A DNA stretch of 64,000 nucleotides from Liolophura sinensis (Eukaryota; Mollusca; Polyplacophora; Chitonida; Chitonidae): contig NC_088301.1 in the NCBI RefSeq assembly GCF_032854445.1, positions 54,549,187 through 54,613,186 on the forward strand. Direction: 5' to 3'. Positions 61,401 through 64,000 of this stretch are shown one piece after another (position 1 is the first letter of the stretch; each line of letters begins with the position of its first letter). The notes beneath the pieces are model-generated. The model was given only the letters and a program-made list of their open reading frames with translations, had not been told where the DNA came from and made no database searches. The translations under genes were made by a program, and so were the position numbers.

Positions 61401-64000
61401 AGAGAATGGACCATATGTATCATACTTTATAATACCGCCTGGATGTCATATGGAACACGATCCACCTACATGTAAGACATAGCTTACATCTGTATTTTGA
61501 TGTCTTCGACAGTCCTTACACCTCTAATTTATCCAAGAATGATGCTCATGGTCTGAGTGATTCCACAGGTGAAGGTAGCTTATCTGCATGATATTTTTTA
61601 TGGATTTTTTTCTATTCCAGCATGGTTGAACTTCATTGATAATAGTGTATTTTAAAATTGTTTGATGTGGAATGGTTTTGTGAGAGACAAAGACCATTAT
61701 TAATCCAGTGCTTTCTTGGCGTCTTCAGCAGTTGTGTAGTTTATGAACAAATTGCTTATTCTGAGAATGTGTTTGCTTTGAAAAGTAACTTTTAAGATTT
61801 GCTTTCTGGAGAACCTGCATGACAAAATACATACAGTTTTGATAGAATTATGTCTTCCTGTTGCAGATGCATATATACATGTATGCAGCATGCTGTATTA
61901 TTGTGTTATCATATTTGACCCTAAAATAAAAACATATATATTTACATGCATCTGATTCATAATTTATAGTTCAGGAACAAAAAATTGTGTTGACCATTAT
62001 CCCATGTGTACATGTACTAACAGATGTTTCATGTGCATGGGAAAATGTAAAACTTTTGCATTTGATAACTCCATCTGTATTGTTCCATATTAACTGCTCA
62101 GAACCTTTGCACTCACCAACTTGGAACTCAGTTGTGTCCCCAGAGCTGCCCTGCAAGTGTCAAAGGGAATAATAAAGACCATAATGTCTCAGTTACCAGA
62201 AATGAAACTGATGGAGACATCAACTCATACAACAGCCAAAGAAGTGGCCAGTTACCCTTTTAGTGGTGTAGATTTTCATGTTTTTAAACCAAATGTTCCA
62301 CTTTTTTCTAGACCATGCCAGATATGGACGACTAGAATATAAAATGGCGTTGAGATAAGTTTGGGTTTTAAAATTGCTGTTGATGCCTTAAATACATAAA
62401 TCCGTCATCACTGAGAATTCCACATTTCAATTTTCCAATCCCTCCATGATGTTCATGCATTAAAAATTCCTTATTTGTAACTAGCGAAGCTTTTCCTTAT
62501 TTTGCCGAGACTTTTTTTTTTATGAATAAAACCTGTTTGTTTATATACTTATCTGTAATTTTATAACTTTATATACATGTAGCATGTCAAAATTACAGAA
62601 CTTACTGTAGACGCATAGGATAAAATTAGTCAATTGCTTATACACATTAATGCATGAAGTACATGTTCATAAGTTTGCATCACGTTTTTTTAGCTGTAAA
62701 ACTGTTCTCATTGTTGTCGAAAGGTCATTTAATCAACATGTATTTCTCAGTTGCGAATGTATTTTTTATTGAGAGCATTTTAATACATGTACATTTAACT
62801 CATGCTTGTTACAATGCATGTATTTAATGATGGCAATATTTATGTTTATCAGAGTTGAACATGGGCACATGTATGATGCACCTTTCCAAAAAATTGTCTC
62901 ATTTAAATCTGGCAAGTCAGGAGGTGTGTCAGGTACCTGGAGAAGGCCAGTGGTTTGCTCCGGGAACTCCTCCAGAAAACCTGACTGACTTCCTGTAAGA
63001 GCAAAATTCTTGAGGATGTTAGTCTCTGAAATAGACTTGTCATTGTCGTGATGCCCAGTAACAAAGGACAGCTTGGAATACAGTAGTGGCATTTTTGCCG
63101 AGGTAATAGGACAAATTGAGTTGATCACAGGGAAAATTGAGTCGATAACTGGCTAAACTGAGTTTTCGCATAGTAAGGCAAGCAACTGGCTTTGGCCAGG
63201 TCACATATGAGTCAACACCATTTACCATTATACAGTGTACTAAGATTAAATTTGTTCTCCTATTTCGTGTTCCTTTTGGGTTTTAATGCTAAAGTAGTTC
63301 AGCCACCTGTTAGCATGCATGTGCCACATTTTCTGGCTTTTCCTTAAGTGTATCGGCATGTCAATGAATGGACAATTAAAAATGAAATATTCTAAATGCA
63401 ATATGTATTTTAAACTTATTTTGAACTGTCCACTTCTCATCCTTAAACTTTAACAGAAGTAACTATGCTATCAAAACTGGATATATGTGATACACATGTA
63501 CGCGGAATGATTTTACGTAGGCATTTTAAACTGTTCAACTATGGCATCTTTACTTTGCATCAATTTGAGTTTAGGCATGTAATTGTACGCTTAGTTTGAA
63601 ACTGTCAGGTGTATACATGTAGTCAAAAGGTTATTAAACTCTTGTGTAGGTGCACCAAATTACAGGATTTCTTCATTGGAAACTTGCGGAGTGAAGGGAG
63701 CTGCAGCCTTGTTCAAAAAAGGCTCTGATGAGGCCACCCAGAAGAACAGCCAGTACTGTTACCTCTGTATACCCCTTCCCCAGCGACCTCCTATCAGTCA
63801 TCTGTTCCCAGGCAGTAGCTGCTCCAAGACTATTCCTGCAGGCTTCTTCAGTGATGCCCAATGCCTCATAACCATGCCTAAAAGCAGTGGCCGTGCTGTG
63901 TTTGAAGAAGATGTTGTGATTTCTGATTTGGCTGGCAACTTGAAGGCAAATGACTTACTTGTATTTCTCACAAATGTGGCACAGAAATACAACCACTTTG
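34068..64000 (+). CDS. TASOR: TASOR-family protein (HUSH complex scaffold homologue), 14 exons, 3' incomplete
   Basis: Exons 34068-34404, 38318-38466, 46466-46561, 47760-47832, 48809-48900, 50591-50728, 51677-51783, 52256-52567, 54285-54486, 54694-54766, 55248-55331, 56164-56223, 58090-59716 and 63666-64000 join in one frame to about 1228 codons. Exons 2-7 encode the DUF3715 pseudo-PARP domain, shown by FLEKRRELRQMGYSDKEL, NGVHVGNSCVSCLG, TGHIIIFKVMKGKIKTVTEN, PNYDCHIS and IYLYEYGD. Exons 8-12 encode a SPOC-like region, and exon 13 is a long, mostly disordered linker. In vertebrates TASOR holds MPP8 and periphilin together, and its pseudo-PARP lacks catalysis but is needed for silencing retroelements. 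Vertebrates also have the paralogue TASOR2, and TEX15 shares DUF3715; the domain order here fits TASOR or the common TASOR/TASOR2 ancestor best. All introns are GT-AG except intron 3 (GC-AG). The chromosomal 3' end is missing. Confidence 0.85.
34580..34816 (+). repeat. tRNA-derived SINE in TASOR intron 1
   Basis: It has GATCGCTGTGAGTTCAAGTC (B box), CACCATAATGCTGGCTGCC and AATATTCATGAGTATGGTGT, with an AAAATAAGTAAA end. It matches the 844-1088 copy with small deletions. Confidence 0.85.
34822..35012 (+). repeat. Diverged tRNA-derived SINE in TASOR intron 1
   Basis: GATCGCAGTGAGTTCAAGTT, TGGGAAGGTCTGCCAGAAAC and GTAATACACTAGTGATAAAA align to the family; much of the 3' half is deleted. It lies a few bases after the previous copy. 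Confidence 0.75.
35762..36021 (+). repeat. tRNA-derived SINE in TASOR intron 1, full length
   Basis: It begins GGGGCTCAGTTGGTTAGCAT (A box), has GTAGCTGTGAGTTCAAGTCC (B box), ACCATAATGATGGCCACTGT and GAGTACGGCATAAAACGCCA, and ends in AAATAAATAAAAAAATAA. Confidence 0.9.
38318..38466 (+). CDS. TASOR: TASOR-like exon 2 (pseudo-PARP start)
   Basis: Acceptor TTATTTTTAG, donor AACAAG|GTAATG. It encodes the ESYQHPSSQGAFSYTEVK segment, with the SY-x-P-S-x-G-x-F-x-YT pattern typical of the DUF3715 start. Confidence 0.85.
41291..41406. promoter_or_regulatory. Candidate intronic regulatory patch: CRE, E-box, G-rich tract
   Basis: A perfect TGACGTCA (41292-41299), a CACGTG E-box (41323-41328) and a G-rich stretch, GGGGTGGGGGGTAGGGG (about 41390-41406), which could form a quadruplex, lie within 120 bases in TASOR intron 2. 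The patch is GC-rich against an AT-rich background. It might be an internal promoter or enhancer; there is no functional evidence. Confidence 0.35.
42275..42675 (+). repeat. SINE-like element with a 3 x 40-bp tandem repeat
   Basis: A B-box-like AGGGTTCAAACCTGGCAC (about 42310) and a 3' end AGTGAAATATTCTCGAACAT with ACAGATAAGTAAA frame the element. Inside, the 40-base unit TGTTGGTGGTTTCCTCCACC TGTAAGACTGACAGCCTAAA occurs three times in a row (42501, 42541, 42581) with two or three changes. Confidence 0.6.
42766..43216. repeat. 29-bp minisatellite, 15.5 units, one E-box per unit
   Basis: The unit AGCCCTTATCACGTGCTCAC TTACACTGT repeats with an exact 29-base period and no indel from 42766 to 43216 in TASOR intron 2. 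Each of the 16 units carries CACGTG (9 units) or the CpG-decay products CACATG (5 units) or CATGTG (2 units). Confidence 0.97.
45624..45943 (+). repeat. tRNA-derived SINE, second family, near full length, in TASOR intron 2
   Basis: The head GTGGCCCAATGGTTAGAGCA with a B-box-like GAGGTCAATTCCCGGG is tRNA-like. The body continues GTTATACCAAAGAATTTAAA and GTCAGTATAATGTGACTGGG, and the 3' end is TATTGTTAAGTATGATGTAA. This is a common lophotrochozoan SINE type and is distinct from the 844-1088 family. Confidence 0.85.
46209..46453 (+). repeat. tRNA-derived SINE abutting TASOR exon 3
   Basis: Full-length family copy (GGCCTCCGTGGATGAGGTGG, GTGGCTGTGAGTTCAAGCCC, then CACCATGTTGCTGGTTGCC, then an AAAT tail). 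Its tail ends about 13 bases before the first base of exon 3, so the branch point of intron 2 must lie in or at the edge of the SINE. Confidence 0.9.
46466..46561 (+). CDS. TASOR: TASOR-like exon 3, followed by a GC donor
   Basis: 32 codons (FLEKRRELRQMGYSDKELLD onward), a hallmark of the family. The acceptor TTTGTTTGTACAG begins directly after a SINE tail. The 3' junction is AAAGAG|GCAAGT, a GC-type donor; reading it so gives the expected continuation AKE-VETICRNG. Confidence 0.9.
47264..47297 (-). repeat. SINE tail fragment, antisense, TASOR intron 3
   Basis: TTTATTTATTTGATTTGTGC TTTATGCC is the complement of the SINE 3' end (GGCATAAAGCACAAATCAAA). Only about 34 bases remain. Confidence 0.5.
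47760..47832 (+). CDS. TASOR: TASOR-like exon 4
   Basis: Acceptor TCTCTGTGTCTAG, donor ATGG|GTGGGT, phase 1. It encodes VETICRNGVHVGNSCVSCLG, the conserved GNS turn of the pseudo-PARP fold. Confidence 0.85.
48641..48773 (+). repeat. SINE, 5'-truncated, in TASOR intron 4
   Basis: TACATGGGAATGTCTGCCAG, CACCACAATGCTGGCGGGCG and GGTAAAACACCAATCGAATA with a TAAACAAATAAATAA tail. It ends about 35 bases before exon 5. Confidence 0.8.
48809..48900 (+). CDS. TASOR: TASOR-like exon 5
   Basis: Acceptor TTTAATCCAG, donor ATGAAG|GTAATG. It encodes GVQLCRYSDVLK and TGHIIIFKVMK, the strand where true PARPs carry NAD-binding residues; the family is degenerate there. Confidence 0.9.
50591..50728 (+). CDS. 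TASOR: TASOR-like exon 6
   Basis: Acceptor ATTTCAAATAG, donor ACACAG|GTGAGG; 46 codons with GKIKTVTEN and PTPNYDCHIS, both strong family signatures. Confidence 0.9.
51121..51269 (+). repeat. SINE with internal deletion, TASOR intron 6
   Basis: The tRNA-like head (GCCTCCTTGGCTGAGGGGTT) is joined directly to GCCCGGTTTTCTCCCACCAT and the normal 3' end; the middle with the B box is missing. Confidence 0.8.
51677..51783 (+). CDS. TASOR: TASOR-like exon 7 (end of pseudo-PARP)
   Basis: Acceptor ATACTTTCAG, donor CACAG|GTATGT, phase 2. It encodes IYLYEYGDLEVLPCPRHICP, the last strands of the domain. Confidence 0.9.
52256..52567 (+). CDS. TASOR: TASOR-like exon 8 (Ser/Thr linker and SPOC start)
   Basis: The first two thirds are rich in S, T and P, including a run of six T. 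The end, WNGKLCLMGDLHCLVDLVS, looks like the first strand of a SPOC fold. Donor CATCT|GTAAGC, phase 2. Confidence 0.75.
53333..53373. repeat. Short CTGAATAG repeat
   Basis: Four imperfect CTGAATAG units in TASOR intron 8, the kind of tract formed by replication slippage. Confidence 0.7.
54285..54486 (+). CDS. TASOR: TASOR-like exon 9 (SPOC-like)
   Basis: The acceptor chosen is TGATTGTGTTTGAAG because of its better pyrimidine tract. The alternative ATTAG at 54305 gives the same frame with seven fewer codons. It encodes RAKFLSQVKSLRRNADVF, then KPTADNFISRFQ. Donor GACTCG|GTATGT. Confidence 0.7.
54694..54766 (+). CDS. TASOR: TASOR-like exon 10 (SPOC-like)
   Basis: Acceptor TTTGTGCATTACAG, donor CTAG|GTAAAA. 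It encodes VGVLHDGAMNLLLIMPAGKL, a hydrophobic core strand of the SPOC-like fold. Confidence 0.8.
54936..55095 (+). repeat. SINE with internal deletion, TASOR intron 10
   Basis: The head and B box are present (GCCTCCATAGCCAAGTGGTT, GATCGCTGTGAATTCAACTC), then a jump to CATATAAGTGAAATATTCTT and the AAATAAATAAAT end. Confidence 0.8.
55248..55331 (+). CDS. TASOR: TASOR-like exon 11 (SPOC-like end)
   Basis: Acceptor TATTTCTTACACAG, donor AACA|GTAAGA. It encodes GLFQDGDANLQLCCVFISPK, a final strand followed by a basic PRRQVLRN. Confidence 0.8.
56164..56223 (+). CDS. TASOR: TASOR-like exon 12
   Basis: Acceptor CAACCATTTCAG, donor CAAG|GTAAGG. It encodes 20 residues (RAERSIGHLQASENIAVTQ) bridging the SPOC-like region and the linker exon. 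Confidence 0.7.
58090..59716 (+). CDS. TASOR: TASOR-like exon 13 (long linker exon)
   Basis: Acceptor TGAATTTCAG, donor ACAAAG|GTTAGT, phase 2. It is 542 codons long and rich in S, T, D, E, K and P. More ordered parts are the start (DLPPAQMIRHLVSWCPG, then RPLLHDLFVEQILIQRQHN), a motif ADHKKVNLRDPRKRKLLE, and an acidic PEEISDALDRRLLMDSLKQ segment. The long disordered middle matches the general layout of TASOR proteins. Confidence 0.85.
59878..60067 (+). other. Candidate alternative terminal exon of the TASOR-like gene
   Basis: A very strong acceptor (TTTCCTTGTTTACACAG) in intron 13 is followed by 63 in-frame codons from exon 13 (RFPRMFTCCIPQVHQ onward) to a TAG at 60065-60067. A possible donor at 59911 would break the frame to exon 14. 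If used, it would give a short isoform ending soon after the linker. No nearby AATAAA was seen. Confidence 0.3.
60181..61111. mobile_element. Non-autonomous TIR DNA transposon (931 bp) in TASOR intron 13
   Basis: Termini are CAGGCCTCGACATAAG (60181-60196) and CTTGTGTCGAGGCCTG (61096-61111), inverted repeats with one mismatch. Subterminal blocks are also inverted (AAAATCGTTCTCCTGAATTC and the complement of GAAAATTCGTTCCCCTGAAT). No transposase frame is present. The CAG ends recall hAT elements, but an 8-bp target duplication was not clear, so the superfamily is open. Confidence 0.75.
61112..63665. other. Rest of TASOR intron 13
   Basis: No further exon was supported; frames of about 60-120 codons lack motifs and fitting splice phases. 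The exon 13 to exon 14 join is already in frame without any exon here. Confidence 0.5.
63666..64000 (+). CDS. TASOR: TASOR-like exon 14 (runs off the window)
   Basis: Acceptor CCAAATTACAG joins in phase with exon 13 (AG|G). An alternative acceptor TTGTGTAG at 63649 is in the wrong phase for a direct join. It encodes ISSLETCGVKGAAALFKKGS, then LPQRPPISHLFPG, then VFEEDVVISDLAGNLK, and is open to the last base. Confidence 0.75.

Overview
The window is animal nuclear DNA: interrupted genes with GT-AG introns, AT-rich intergenic sequence, microsatellites and many decayed mobile elements. tRNA-derived SINEs, Penelope-like retroelements and a dispersed multi-copy ORF family of a kind common in marine invertebrates point to a lophotrochozoan, possibly a mollusc. 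The species cannot be fixed from sequence alone. No bacterial-type gene, CRISPR array or rRNA gene was seen.

Layout. Bases 1-17000 are a transposon graveyard. It holds at least five fragments of one Penelope-like element (PLE) family in both orientations. The most complete copy lies at about 3100-6190 and has its GIY-YIG nuclease domain before the reverse transcriptase. This copy appears to have split an older minus-strand repeat ORF. A TIR element lies at 9736-10265. A striking repeat array at 11815-13390 carries CTCF-like motifs in convergent orientation. Bases 17000-34000 are mostly low-density sequence. They contain the last three exons of a minus-strand two-pass membrane protein gene (17908-19360), the possible last two exons of a plus-strand gene (24352-25106), a 15-bp degenerate minisatellite, three AT-rich microsatellites and SINE fragments.

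The right half (34068 to beyond 64000) is one plus-strand gene, reconstructed here as 14 exons that join in one frame. Its product is a TASOR-family protein (DUF3715 pseudo-PARP plus SPOC-like region). In vertebrates TASOR is the scaffold of the HUSH complex, which silences retroelements. The 3' end lies outside the window. Its introns hold about nine SINEs, nearly all in sense orientation. One ends 13 bases before an exon that encodes part of the most conserved domain. Other intronic features are a 15.5-copy 29-bp minisatellite with an E-box in each unit, a CRE/E-box/G-rich patch, a GC-AG intron and a 931-bp TIR element.

Exon coordinates come from splice-site and reading-frame consistency read by eye, not from transcripts. 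Product names rest on recognised family motifs without a database search.
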